Positions 23,426-34,584 of a stretch of DNA of 64,000 bases are shown here, one piece after another; position 1 is the stretch's first letter; each line of letters opens with the position of its first letter. Source of the DNA: Phascolarctos cinereus (lineage: Eukaryota; Chordata; Mammalia; Diprotodontia; Phascolarctidae); the NCBI RefSeq assembly GCF_002099425.1, contig NW_018343992.1, positions 2,124,001 through 2,188,000 of the forward strand, given 5' to 3'. A program made the position numbers and the translations under genes. The notes beneath the pieces were generated by a model that searched no databases, had not been told where the DNA came from, and saw only the letters and a list, made by a program, of their open reading frames with translations.

Positions 23426-23672
23426 GGTAGTCGGGTGGCACAGTAGATAGAGTGCTGGGCCTGGAGTCAGGAAGACCAGAGTTGAAATTAGGCCTCAGAT
23501 ATTTATTAACTGTGTGACCCTGAAAAAGTCACTTAATCCTGTTTGCCTCAGTTTCCTCATCTGTAAAATGGGCCTGAGAACTTAGTGGCAAATCACTCCA
23601 GTTTCTTTGTTAAGAAAATCTGGAACAGGGTCATGCAGAGTTGGACACAGACAGAACAACAACCAACAATTT
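23426..23672 (+). repeat. tRNA-derived SINE with RTE-type tail
   Basis: gtcgggtggcacagtagata, tgctgggcctggagtcagga, cctcagtttcctcatctgta and the tail agagttggacacagacagaa with caacaaccaac. Flanking text (to 23425 and from 23673) resembles an interrupted antisense MIR. Confidence 0.9.
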
Positions 23673-23741
23673 GTCAGAAGTTAAATGGATTGTTCAAGAT
23701 CTTACAGAAAGTAAGTGGTAGAAACAGGAGTATAAGAAAAT

Positions 23742-23935
23742 AGGATTTAGTGTTTAGAGGTCACCTAATCCAGCTCCTTTATTTTTTACAAATAAAGGAA
23801 CTGATACCCAGAGAGGTCAAGAGACTTACTAAAGACCACACAAACAAAAAGTTGAATAGTTACAAGTCAAATTCAGATTCTTTGGCTCCAAATCATGTTC
23901 TTTTCCATTATACCTCATCTTTCCCCTCCTGCCCC
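23742..23935 (-). repeat. SINE with L3-like 3' end, antisense
   Basis: aggatttagtgtttagaggt, cacctaatccagctccttta, acaaataaaggaactgatac, ccagagaggtcaagagactt and aaattcagattctttggctc give the full expected order. Confidence 0.8.
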
Positions 23936-24296
23936 ACACCAGGTCATTTGACTCCAAAGCCAGTGTTCATTCCACCCACTTCACTTCTGCAAATCCACAG
24001 AAATCCTGGAAGTAGATGTTGTCTTAGACACATACCTCTGAATTTAAATCTGAGCACATCCAGTGAGTGAGCATCCTTGATGAATGAGTGCTCCCAAAAC
24101 CTGATTTGATTGAAGAGCATGGGATTTTGTTTGGAGATATTTGAAGGGGTACATCCTCATGAGAGTGTTGACCTGGCCTGCTTTGCTGAGAGTTCATAGA
24201 ACTCTTGATTCGTTGCCTGTCACAGGTTTCCCATTCTCATCTCTCAGAATGCAGACCTGCTGTTCTACTCCATGCTAGCCTGGGAATGTGTGGGAA

Positions 24297-24380
24297 AAGG
24301 AAGAGGGAGAGAAGAGAAGAGAGGAGAAGAAAGGAGGGGAGGGGAGAGCAAATTAGGGAAGAGGAGGGGAAAGGAAAGTA
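24297..24380. repeat. GA-rich simple sequence
   Basis: A purine-only run of gaagag/gagaag units with a few interruptions. Confidence 0.85.
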
Positions 24381-24561
24381 GCATTATTATGCAGGTGTAT
24401 CTTAACTCCTCTCATAGATTGTAAGCTTGTAAAAGGTAAAGAATATATCTATTGTCTATTTTCTTGAGGAAATTGGAAATCTCTAAGTGCATTTTTAGCT
24501 TTTATTTCCTCTCCTCTCCTTTCCTTTCTTCTTTTTTCCTTTCTGTTTTCTTTTCTTTTCT

Positions 24562-24797
24562 TTGGAGTGGCTACAGACCTGAATCTGGAAGAAGGAAAAT
24601 GTGAGTTCAGATTATGACTTCAGACACTTACTGTGTGGAAGTCACTTAAACTCTGTCTGCCTCAGTTTCTTCATCTGTAAATTGGGAGTAATAATAGCAC
24701 CTACTTCCCAGGTTGTCATGAAGATGAAATGAGATATTTGTAAAGTACTTTGTATACCTCAAAGTGCCATATAAATGGCAGAAATTTTATTATTAAT
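24562..24797 (+). repeat. MIR/THER1-type SINE
   Basis: agacctgaatctggaagaag at the head, then acttactgtgtggaagtcac, taataatagcacctacttcc and tgccatataaatggcagaaa at the end. Confidence 0.88.
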
Positions 24798-25101
24798 TAA
24801 AACACTGCAAAAGCAAGAGTATCTCTCTAATTAATTGCCCCCCCCACTATAATGACATTTTCACATCACATTTTAATCATAAGCTAGGACTTGTGACTAG
24901 AAAGTTATATTCTGAATAGTGGGTTCTATACTTCAATAACAAGTTGGAATACTGACGCAAACTGCTTAAGGATTTTTCAGAAACAATAAATTAGGGATGA
25001 TGCCCCATAAATATTTCTTGATGGATTGATTTGTTGACTGACCAAAATGCACTGAACTCATAAATCAGATTGACATTCTGGTTTAGAGAAAGCTGTAGTG
25101 T

Positions 25102-25103
<2 letters not shown>

Positions 25104-25157
<54 letters not shown>

Positions 25158-25223
25158 GAGGCACAGAGACAGACAGTGACAGAGAGACAGACACAGACAC
25201 AGAGAGAGACACAGAGAGAGAAT
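25104..25223. repeat. (GA)n microsatellite
   Basis: An uninterrupted (ga) run at about 25104-25150, followed by interrupted gaca/gaga units. Confidence 0.95.
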
Positions 25224-25372
25224 AATAGTCTGTATTCATCTAATATTTTCAAGTTAATAAAGCACTTTCTTCACCATAGTTCCATAAGGTATTATGGTTA
25301 TGATTATGATTATTATCCCAAATTTACAAATGAGGAAACTGAAGTTCAATGAAGTTAAGCCCAAGATCACAA
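25224..25372 (-). repeat. MIR-type SINE fragment, antisense
   Basis: attcatctaatattttcaag, a 'ttccataaggtattatgg' block, tacaaatgaggaaactgaag and gttaagcccaagatcac. It is bounded by microsatellites on both sides. Confidence 0.7.
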
Positions 25373-25375
25373 AAG

Positions 25376-25377
<2 letters not shown>

Positions 25378-25427
<50 letters not shown>
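25378..25427. repeat. (GT)25 microsatellite
   Basis: Pure dinucleotide run directly before a SINE head. Confidence 0.98.
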
Positions 25428-25429
<2 letters not shown>

Positions 25430-25622
25430 CAGCTAGGGGGTGCAGTGGATATAGTGCTAGGCTAGAAGTCAGGAAGACATCTTTCTGAGTTGAAATCTGG
25501 TATCAGACACCTCCTAACTGTGTGACCCTGGACAAATCAATTAACCTTGTTTGCCTCAGTTCCTCATCTGTAAAATGAGCTGGAGAAGGAAATGGAAAAC
25601 CACTCTGGTATCTTTGCCAAGA
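25428..25622 (+). repeat. tRNA-derived SINE, tail missing
   Basis: atcagctagggggtgcagtg, a tagaagtcaggaagac block, aaaatgagctggagaaggaa and ctctggtatctttgccaag. The RTE-type tail is absent and L2 sequence follows at once. Confidence 0.88.
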
Positions 25623-26016
25623 ACTGGCTGGCAAATATATTGTAATACCTCTTGGCTCTTCCTTGAACAAGACACTCCATCTTTTGGCTCCAGACATTTT
25701 CACTAGCTGTCCCCCATGCCTAGAATGCTATCTTTCCTCATCTTTGCCTACTGACTTCCCTGGCTTCAAGTCCCACCAACCATCCTTTCTTTTCCAGGAA
25801 CCGTTCCCAACCCCTCTTAATTCTCTGTTAATCATTTCCTATTTATCATCTATATAGCTTGTTTGTACACAGTTATTTGTACCTTGTCTCCTCTGTTAGA
25901 TTTTAAGCTCCTTGAGGGAAGGAACTATCTCTTGCCTTTTTTTGTATTCCCAGCACTTAGCACAGGGCCTGACACATAGTAGGCTCTTAATAAATGTTTA
26001 TTGATTGATTGATTAT
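25623..26016 (+). repeat. L2 LINE 3' end
   Basis: acaagacactccatcttttg, then gctgtcccccatgcctagaa, gcttgtttgtacacagttat, gcacttagcacagggcctga and the tail taataaatgtttattgattg. Confidence 0.95.
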
Positions 26017-26150
26017 CCTTCTTGTGTATAGATAAGGAAACTGAGTCATCAAACTCAGAGTCATCCATTCAAAGTAAACAGCAAAATTAAAATCTTAGTC
26101 CTGTGCTTTCATGCAATGTTCTTTCCACTCTGTCACCGCACTGTTATCCA
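26017..26150 (-). repeat. MIR-type SINE fragment, antisense
   Basis: agataaggaaactgagtcat and tcttagtcctgtgctttcat with ttctttccactctgtcacc. Only the central and head parts remain. Confidence 0.55.
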
Positions 26151-27499
26151 CTAATTTAAATTTTTATTCTTCTTCCAGATTTTGTTTCATTGCATTTAGC
26201 AGCTTTTTGCAAAGGAGGACTCCTTTTTAATTTAACAAAATAATTCATTTACTCAAAATAATCAATTTAATACTTCTGTACAGACATAACTTGTCAAAAG
26301 TTATCACCACTGAAAGAAACCATGATAGAAATTAGAATTGGAAGATACCATAATTTGTCATCCACAAATCACACTCTAAAGGGTAACCCAGTCATGAAAT
26401 GGACATGTCAACCATATAAACCAAAGGAAAAAAACAAACAATTTCCTAAACTGGGTCAGATTAAGTATAATTTAACAATAACTCATTACGTGGGAATGCA
26501 GAATCTAGTTCAATCATTCCCTGTGATCAGAAGCTGTTAACTTCTGGGTCTAGGTGAAGTAGGAACAGAGAGAACTCAGACACTTCAGACAACCAGCATT
26601 AGAATTCAGTAGAAGCAAACACTGCAGAATCTATAGGATTTGCTTGTTCCCTGGATGCCAGCTTTGTTCTAATTTCTAATCCCGTTTCTCCCTGCTTTCT
26701 GACATCCCGCTAGAGCTCCCACATTCAGTTAGCTGTAGGCCTTGGACACAGCAGATGCATGCATCTTGAGAATGCAAATGTGATGTATTTAGTGAAAATT
26801 TTAACCTAACAATTTTTTCCCCTCCACAGTGACCATAGATATGGCAAATTATCCTCTTGGTACACCTTTTATGCATCTGAAGAAAATGATGAGAAATTGG
26901 GCTAATGTATAATACCACGCTTAGAAACAGTCTCTGTCAAATATTCAAACCTTAAGCATGTAGCCTGTAGAGGAGCTGTTTATTAACCACAAACTTGCCA
27001 TGAAAACTTTGTCTTACCCAACATTCTGTTATAACTTTTGGCTCTTCTAAAAATATCATCCCATTGTTTCATTCAGAGCTGGGATTAGGATGAGTGAATA
27101 ATTGTTCAGCTCTTTAAAATTCAATGATGAAAAGGTCTTCAGAAGTGCCGAGCCTTGCAATTCTTTTAAATAGCTATCATTCCCAAAATGACTTATGCTG
27201 GAGTGTTGAAAGTCTCAGAAGTGATTAGTCAACTAGCCAGACAGCTGCACATTTCTCTGGATTTAAAAATGCTGTTTTCTTTGCAACCACATTCTCAATG
27301 CAAGGAGTTTTTTTTTTAAAGCAAAGCCTGCTTTGTCAGCATGATTGACTAAGCAGTACAATTTTATATCTATTCATCCCAGCTTTAAGACACTATAAAT
27401 AGATAAATCATAAGTTGAGATCAGCAATGGCAAACTTTGTTTTTTTTTAAGCAGAGTAGGAGGAAACCCCAAATGTGGCCCATATCAGTAAAGTCCACC
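26151..27499. other. Repeat-poor stretch with an octamer and a splice-acceptor-like site
   Basis: No repeat recognised over about 1.3 kb. The octamer ATGCAAAT lies at 26772-26779. A strong acceptor-like arrangement follows: branch-like ctaac at 26806-26810, pyrimidine tract and cag ending at 26829. The downstream open frame is only about 27 codons, so a real exon is not established. Confidence 0.35.
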
Positions 27500-27680
27500 C
27501 TAGGATTTAGAACTAGAAAGGACCTCAGAGATCACTTAGTTCAGTTCATTCTCTTTATAGATAGGAAAATCAGGGTCCCAGAAAGGGGAAGTAATTTTAT
27601 CAAGGTCAAAAAGTTCTCCGATTTCAAATCTCTCACTCTTTCTGCTTCACCGTGGTGTCTCTGGTTGCACAGAAACACAT
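27500..27680 (-). repeat. SINE with L3-like 3' end, antisense
   Basis: aggatttagaactagaaagg, acctcagagatcacttagtt, gataggaaaatcagggtccc and tctctcactctttctgcttc. Confidence 0.82.
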
Positions 27681-28504
27681 TTTAACCTTTGTGGAATAAG
27701 CTTTCATAACATGAAAAAGCCAGGTATACTTTGTGGGATTTCTTATCTCTTTGGCTTGTTATCTCTATCCAGAAAATCTAGGAATATCAAAGTTCACAAA
27801 ATTCAAAGTAGAAACTTTTCATTTTAAAATAGATTGAGGTCAGTAGATAATAGAGGATGTCTCCAAAATCTTAGTCTAGTTTTAAGCTTTCATAGGTACT
27901 AAATAGGTATTTTATAACTATGAAATCTTAAAACTGCACCAACAGTTTTGGGAAACCATATAGACCTTTTGGAAAATAAAAGTATCTACCCATGAACAAT
28001 GCTCTCCCAGAGACTTAGATATCCTCAGTAACAGCCATGAACTAGGTGGGGCTTGCAGCAAACATTTCTCATTACAACTCTTTGTCATGAAGCTCTTCCT
28101 GTAGTTGTTCATAGCTCCAAACATTTAGCAGCTACTGTCATTCTTCATTAGGATCCCTAGGGTTTTCTGAGCTGCCAGTTTTATTCTCCATTGGGACTTC
28201 CTCATGTTTGTTGTCACAAATCCTGTATTGGCCCTTTGCAGTATGATTCTACCAGCCCTTTGCCTTCCCAGCACTACAGAAAGAATACCTCAGAATTTCC
28301 CTGTATTAATAAAAAGCACAGTTCTGTGTTATAACTCTAATGCAGTACCAGTCTAGTGGGCCTTCAACTCTGGAGTCTCTCCCATTCACCATGGTACCTG
28401 CCAGCCTCCAAATTCAGTGAAGTTTACCCAGAGTAGTAACACAGCATAACTTTTATCTCCAAGGATTTCTATCACCATTACCAACCAGGAAGACCACTGG
28501 TAAT
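27681..28504. other. Unassigned
   Basis: No recognised repeat, exon or RNA gene. Confidence 0.4.
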
Positions 28505-28742
28505 ACAAAAGTTACCAAATGATATCTTAATTGCCAACTCTAATAATGTTTTGTCAGTCCTCATCCTTCTTGACCTCGTTGCAGTATTGACACCATTGAA
28601 CACCCTTTCTTTTTCTATATTTTATTCTCTTTGGGCTGTTTTGCTCCCTCTTGGCTCTGTCTCTGTAGCCCCTACATAGGCAGATCCATAGTAGCCACAT
28701 AAAAAAATGCTTATTGATGGATTCATTGATGGATTAGTGATA
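28505..28742 (+). repeat. Internally deleted L2 LINE
   Basis: The RT-region text aatgatatcttaattgccaa and ctcatccttcttgacctcgt is joined to an L2-like tail ending in aaaaatgcttattgatggat. Most of the 3' half is missing. Confidence 0.75.
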
Positions 28743-28819
28743 ACTGAAAACCTCTTTCCCTTATATATCAAGATGGCATATGTTATATGAGTGAACAGTT
28801 CTTTTTTTTGTTTGTTTTT

Positions 28820-29072
28820 TTTGTTGTGTCATTTCATTTATGTCTGACTCTTTGTGACCTCTTTTTGGGCTTTTGTGGTAAAGACACTGGAGTGGTTTTC
28901 CATTTCCTTCTCCAGTTCATTTTACAGATGAGAAAATGGAGGTAAACAGGGTTAAGTTACTTACTTAGGGTCACATAGCTAATAAGTATCTGAGGCTGGA
29001 TTTGAACTCATGAAGATGCCTTCCTGATTCCAAGCTCAGTGCTCTATCCACTGTGCCACCTAGCTGCCCTCT
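28820..29072 (-). repeat. tRNA-derived SINE with RTE-type tail, antisense
   Basis: tttatgtctgactctttgtg, a ggagtggttttccatttcc block, agcacatagctaataagtat-like text and the reversed head cactgtgccacctagctgcc. Confidence 0.93.
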
Positions 29073-29881
29073 TCTTTATTTAGAACCTTGAAAAAAAATT
29101 TCTTCTCAATTGTCATTCAAAACACTTAAGTCTCTCTGAGCACAACTGGGCATAATTATTCAAATTACTGGGTGTTGATTCCTGCTAAATCTACGGTAGA
29201 GGTGAATGAATGAAAGAAGCCATGTACTTTTCCTGTATATTGTGATGAGGTAGTGGAAGGAAGAAAAAAAAAGTCCCTGTTATAAAACAATAGGCAGAAT
29301 GGCAATACAGAAGGAACTTTATTGAATTGGATAAATATTATAAATGAGCAGTCAGCTAAAAAGTATCCCAACAATGAGGTTCTCCAATGTTACCTTGTGA
29401 TGGTTTTTTTTTTAATTTTAATTAAAGACTTTATTATGAAATATCTTGGTTGCAGTAATATTTGGCAGTATATGACCATGCTCCTCAGGTCTTGTTCTAA
29501 GCAAAACTTAAAAGTAGATGAAGTTGGGCTTTCATATTTCCCCATCACTCCTTTTCATCTCCCTCCCTCCCCCAGTGTTCTCCAGATTCCCAGTGTTTCC
29601 ATGCTGCCCATTAAGTATAGATCCCTCTACTGTGAAGTTCTACCAGGGCCTTTTCTTTTCTCCTTTGGAAGTACCCCATGGTCTATATCCTTTGGTCTTC
29701 TCCCTATCAAATGTTTGTATTCCATTTCCTGTTCCTTCAGTCTTGTTTCCCAGGGCTAGACAATCTGGTCAAGTTGTTAATGGGTCCATTTAGCAACCCT
29801 CACAGGTCTGGAGTGGTGAAAGACCAACCTTGGAGTCATCCATTCCTGCTTCCAAGTCCTACATTTGACATGTCCTAACAT
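29073..29881. other. Unassigned, C/T-rich centre
   Basis: Overlapping frames of 66-145 codons on the plus strand (29322-29878) come from a C/T-rich block with few stops. They show no domain, no codon bias and no match I can name, so I do not call a gene. Confidence 0.35.
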
Positions 29882-30018
29882 ATAGTAATATGACCATGAG
29901 CTAGCCACTTAATCTCAGTGTCTCAGGCATCTCTCTAAGCTGTAGTATTGTTACTGTTTTGCTTTGATAGAATTTTCATAGCAGGAATTCTCGACATTGA
30001 TGAAATCATAGATCTCAG
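29882..30018 (+). repeat. MAR1-like SINE, 3' part
   Basis: cacttaatctcagtgtctca, ggcatctctctaagctgtag and the diagnostic end gatgaaatcatagatctcag. Confidence 0.7.
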
Positions 30019-30291
30019 ACAGCAGAACCATAACCAGTCCTTTACACCTGAAGTAGATGACTCACCTGAGGCATAACCACTAAGAGGAGAAAACATATTC
30101 CCAAGACATCTTAAGGTTTCTGTCATGCTGAAGAACTGACCACTCTTCATGAATAAATGGGAATCAGGGATATGTGGGGAGCCATAGATGGGGAGGAATC
30201 ATGGGACAAGGTAAGTGGACTAGAAAAGGAAGAAATTCACCTGATATGTGCCTGGTGAGGGACAAAGAATGCCCTGAGACAGTGGTATCAG

Positions 30292-30470
30292 AGAGCTATG
30301 TGGTGCAGTGGCTAGAGCACTAAACCTGAAGTCAAGAAGACTCAAGTTAAAATCCTTCCTCATATACTTACTAGCTGTGTGACCCTGGGCAAGTCATTTG
30401 ATCTCTACTTCAGTTTCCTCCTCTGTAAAATGGGAATTATAATAGCACCTCCTTCCCAGGATTCTCATGG
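30292..30470 (+). repeat. MIR/THER1-type SINE, 3' end missing
   Basis: ctatgtggtgcagtggctag, cactaaacctgaagtcaaga, ctgtgtgaccctgggcaagt and tataatagcacctccttccc. An L2 begins at its broken end. Confidence 0.9.
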
Positions 30471-31162
30471 TTGGATTATTACAAAGTGCTAATGTGTCTG
30501 CCTGCCTTAAGTCTCTCCCTACTGCAAATCATCCTCCATTTTTTCACCCAGGTGATTTTCCTAAAGTGCATGTCCAATCATGTCACCTCTCTAATAAAAA
30601 AAAAAACAAACAAAAACAAAACAAAAACAAAAAAACTCCATCAGTTCCCTATTGCCTCCAGAATAAAAAAAAAATCCTCTGTTTGGCATTCAAAGCCATT
30701 CATAATCTAACCACCTCCTACCTTTCCAGTCTTCTTACACCTTACTGCTTGCCATATACTCTTCATTCTAGTGACACTGGTCTCCTAGCTGCTGCATGGA
30801 TAAGACATGAAATCTTTTGGCTTTGGGCATTTTCTCTGGATGTTCCTCTTGCCTGGAATGGTATCCTTCCAGATCTCCACCTACTGACTTCCTTGGATTT
30901 TATTGAGTCTCATCTAAAATCTCTCTTCTGTGGGAAGCGTTTCCCAATTCTCTTAATTTGAGTGCCTTCTCTCTTAATTATTTCCAATTTTTCCTGTAAA
31001 AAGTTTGTTTGTACATATCTCTATGCTTGTTGCTTTTCCAATTAGATTGTGAGGTCTTTGAGTTTAGGGACTATCTTTTGCCCCTTTTTGTAATTCCAGA
31101 ATTTAGCACAGTGCCTGGTACACAGCAGGTGCTTAATAAATGTTTATTGATGGATTGATAGG
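30471..31162 (+). repeat. L2 LINE 3' region
   Basis: aatcatcctccattttttca, aggtgattttcctaaagtgc, cctttccagtcttcttacac, ggtatccttccagatctcca, tagcacagtgcctggtacac and the tail aataaatgtttattgatgga. An A-rich (aaaac)n insertion expands the copy at 30596-30636. Confidence 0.95.
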
Positions 31163-31856
31163 AATCCCTCTATAGTTTTGACCTTGTAATTACTAAGTAA
31201 GATGAGTTTTTAGTTAAATTTAATGAATCAAGTTATGTGCAAAAACAAAAATTAAATAGTTCCTGTATTCAAGAAGCTTACATTTGCTTGGGAGATACAA
31301 TACATAACAGAAACAAATAAGTACAAAGTAATATGATTAGAGAGAGAGGATTTACACTGAAGTTAAGGACTCTGAAAGGTGGAAAAAAGGAGGGATTACA
31401 TTCTAGGTAGGGGAAACCAGTTAAATGAGCACAATCATGTAAGAGATGGAGTATTAAGTCAGAAGAACAGTTCATAATATAATTTGGCTAGAACATAGAA
31501 TGTGTAAAGGATAATGATATGAAATGTCTGGGAAGATTATGAAGAGCCTTAAATGCCAGGCTAAGAAAGTTTGGATATTCTTCTAAAGGCAATAGGGATT
31601 AACTATAAAGGACATATGGAGAAAGACACTATCTGCATCCAGAGAAAGAACTGGTAAATAGAAGTATGTCTAGAATAATTTTACATATTTATACTTAGTT
31701 GTGTCTAATGGTAGCCATCTCTAGGGCAGGGGTGGAAGAAGCGAAGAAAAAGAGGGACATTTACATGATAACTTTATTATATATTTGAAGGGCATAGCAA
31801 GCTGTACACAATGGATTTGCAGTTTCATGTGCAGTCATCTTTCTATTGTACTGTTA

Positions 31857-32906
31857 ATTTCAATTTTATTAATTTTTCCTTTGGTTTTCAATATTTCTAA
31901 TTTGGTGTTTAGTTGAGGGTTTTTAATTTGTTCTTTTTCTAGTTTTTTTAGTTGTATGCCCAATTCATTAATCTCCTCTTTTTCTATTTTATTTATGTAA
32001 GCATTTAGAGATCTAAAACTTCCCCTAAGAACTGCTTTCGCTGCATCCCATAGGTTTTGGTATGTTGTTTCATTATTGTCATTCTCTTGAATGAAATTAT
32101 TGGTTGTTTCTATGATTTGTTGTTTGACCCAATCATTTTTTAGGATTAGATTATTTAGTTTCCAATTATTTTTTAGTCTATCTTTCCATGGCCCTTTATT
32201 ACATATAATTTTTATTGCATCATGACCTGAAAAGGATGCATTTAATATTTCTGCCTTTCTGCATTGGATTCTGAGGTTTTTATGCCCTAGTACATGGTCA
32301 ATTTTTGTGTATGTGCCATGTACTGATGAGAAAAAAGTATATTCCTTTCTATCCCCATTCAGTTTTCTCCAGAGGTCTATCATACCTAACTTTTCTAATG
32401 TTCTATTCACCTCCTTAACTTCTTTCTTGTTTATTTTGTGGTTAGACTTATCTAGTGCGAGAGGGCGAGGTTCAGGTCCCCCACTAGTATAGTTTTGCTG
32501 TCTATTTCTTCCTGTAACTCCCTGAACTTCTCCTGTAAGAATTTGGATGCTATACCATTTGGTGCATATATGTTTAGTAATGATATTACTTCATTGTCTA
32601 TGGTGCCTTTTAGCAGGATGTAGTTTCCTTCCTTATCTCTTTTGATTAGATCTATTTTTGCTTTTGCTTTGTCTGAGATCAGGATTGCTACCCCTGCTTT
32701 TTTTACTTCAGCTGAGCATAATATATTCTGCTCCAGCCTTTTACCTTTACCCTGTATGTGTCACTCTTTTTCAAATGTGTTTCCTGTAAACAACATATTG
32801 TAGGATTATGGTTTTTAATCCATTCTGCAATCCATTTCCGTTTTATGGGAGAGTTCATCCCATTCACATTCACAGTTATGATTACTATCTGTGTCTTTTT
32901 CTCCAT
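31857..32906 (-). pseudogene. L1 ORF2 fragment, endonuclease domain
   Basis: ORF2 starts at an ATG at 32906 (MEKKTQIVIITVNVNG). The first piece (32703-32906) shows NVNGMNSPIKR and CLQETHL, which carry the conserved Asn and Glu of the apurinic/apyrimidinic-type endonuclease that nicks target DNA for L1 retrotransposition. The middle, out of frame, still encodes GDLN (Asp and Asn of the active site). The last piece (31835-32410, 191 residues) contains KIDHVLGHKN and SGHDAIK, where the usual catalytic SDH motif reads SGH, so the Asp is lost. The reverse transcriptase is absent. Two frame breaks plus the changed SGH argue against function. Confidence 0.85.
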
Positions 32907-33531
32907 CCTTTCCCCCCATTTATGCTTTTCTTTCTCCTTTTTCCTTTCCCCCCTTCACTAGTGTTTTGCTTTTGACCACTGCCTCCTTCAGTCCCTTCCC
33001 CTTTTATTATCCCTTTCCCTTTTCTTCCCCTTTAGTCTTACTGCTGCTTCCCTCCCTTCTTTCCCCCCTCCCTTTTCTTTCCCCCTCCCTTTTCTTTCCC
33101 CTTTTCCCTCCTACTGCCTATAGGGCAAGTTAGATTTCTATACCTAACTGATTATATTATGCCCTTCTTGAGCCAAATCTGATGAGAGTAAGGTTCAAAC
33201 AATGCTCCCCCCTTCTTTCCCTCTGCTGTAATAGGATTTTGTGTCTTTTCCTGTAATGTAATTTACCCTTGTCTGCCTCCTCCTTTCTCAGTACATTTTC
33301 TAAGATCAGATTGATCCACTTATTTGGATCCATTTAACCCACTTGATTAGATTTTTTTTTATCATTACATCAAAGTCAACTAATATCCACCCTCTTTATG
33401 TATACTCCTTTAACAAGGTGTAATAACAATACAGTTCTCAAGGGTTGCAAGTCTCATATTCCCTTGTAGGGGTTTAAACAGCCCCCCCCCTTATTAACAA
33501 CATATTGTATCCTTCTGTCCCATTTACCTTT

Positions 33532-33720
33532 TTAAGTCCTTCTTGAGTCCTGTACTTGAAGATCAAATTTTTTGTTGAGCTCTGGTCTTTTTATCAGGAA
33601 AGTTTGGAAGTCTCCTATTTCGTTGAATATCCACCTCCTCCCTTGAAAAATGATGCTCATTTTTGCTGGGTAATTGATCCTTGGCTGCATTCCAAGCTCC
33701 TTTGCCTTACGGAATATCAT
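33532..33720 (-). pseudogene. L1 ORF1 C-terminal domain fragment
   Basis: A 62-residue piece beginning MIFRKAKELGMQPRINYPAK and ending near KKFDLQVQDSRRT. The RINYPAKMSI...FQTFLIKRPEL pattern is that of the L1 ORF1p C-terminal RNA-binding region. It is separated by frame breaks from the coiled-coil part upstream (34018-34584). Confidence 0.8.
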
Positions 33721-34017
33721 GTTCCATGCCCTGCGTCTTTTAATGTAGAAGCTGCAAGGTCCTGTGTAATCCTGACTGTGGTTCCATGATATTTAAATTG
33801 TTTCTTTCTGGCTGCTTGCAGCACCTTCTCTTTCATCTGGTAATTTTGGAATTTTGCTATTATATTTCTTGGCGTTGTCAATTTGGGATCTCTTTCAGGT
33901 GGTGATCGGTGGATTCTTTCTATGGTTATTTTCCCTTCTGGTTCTAGGACTTCCGGGCAGTTTTCCTTTATGATTTCCTGGAAAATACTGTCCAGGCTCT
34001 TTTTTTCATCATGATTT

Positions 34018-34584
34018 TCAGGTAGTCCAATAATTTTTAAATTGTCTCTCCTGAGTCATTTTCCAGGTCGTTGTTTTACTGATGAGGTATTTTACATTTT
34101 CATCTATTTTTTCATTTTTTTGTTTCTGTTTGACTGATTCTTGCTCTCTCATAGAGACATTAGTTTCCATTTGTCCAATTCTAGTTTTTAACAGATTGTT
34201 TTCTTCTGTTAGTTTTTGTACTTCCTTCTTCAACTGGCCAATTGTGTTTTTTAGGGACTTGTTTCCTTCAGTATACTCTTCTGTTAGAATTTGTACTTCC
34301 TTCTTCAACTGGCCAATTGTGTTTTTTAGGGACTTGTTTTTTCAGTGTATTTTTTTTCCCAACTGGCCAATTGTATTTTTGAAGGACTCTTTTACCTCTC
34401 TCATTTGACTATTAAAATCCTTCTTGAGCTCTTCTAAGAAGGCTTTTTGGGCTTCAGACCAGTTCATATTCCCTTTTGTTGTTGCAGATGTGGGTTTGTT
34501 GACAATGTTGTCCTCTTCAGAATTTCTGTCTTGATCTTCACTCTTCTCATAATATGAATCTATGGTACGTTTCTTTTTACTCAT
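34018..34584 (-). pseudogene. L1 ORF1 N-terminal and coiled-coil part
   Basis: The start ATG is at 34584 (MSKKKRTIDSYYEKSEDQD), an acidic and basic N-terminus. After a stop near 34342 a second piece continues (34018-34308) with NTIGQLKKEVQ, LTEENNLLKTRIGQ and similar units, a leucine/isoleucine coiled coil of the sort that trimerises ORF1p. One coiled-coil unit is duplicated at DNA level (34202-34351). Confidence 0.82.
34202..34351 (-). repeat. 75-bp tandem duplication inside L1 ORF1
   Basis: tcttctgttag starts at 34202 and again at 34277, each followed by ttgtacttccttcttcaact and ggccaattgtgttttttagg. The 25-residue unit contains NTIGQLKKEVQ and falls in the coiled coil. Confidence 0.9.

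Noticed and set aside
29322-29878. Overlapping frames of up to 145 codons in a C/T-rich block
   Set aside because: Three frames are open at once over the same bases, which reflects composition, not coding.
30467-30961. Open frame of 164 codons
   Set aside because: It lies within the L2 3' UTR, in a C/T-rich strand with few stops, and shows no L2 protein motif.
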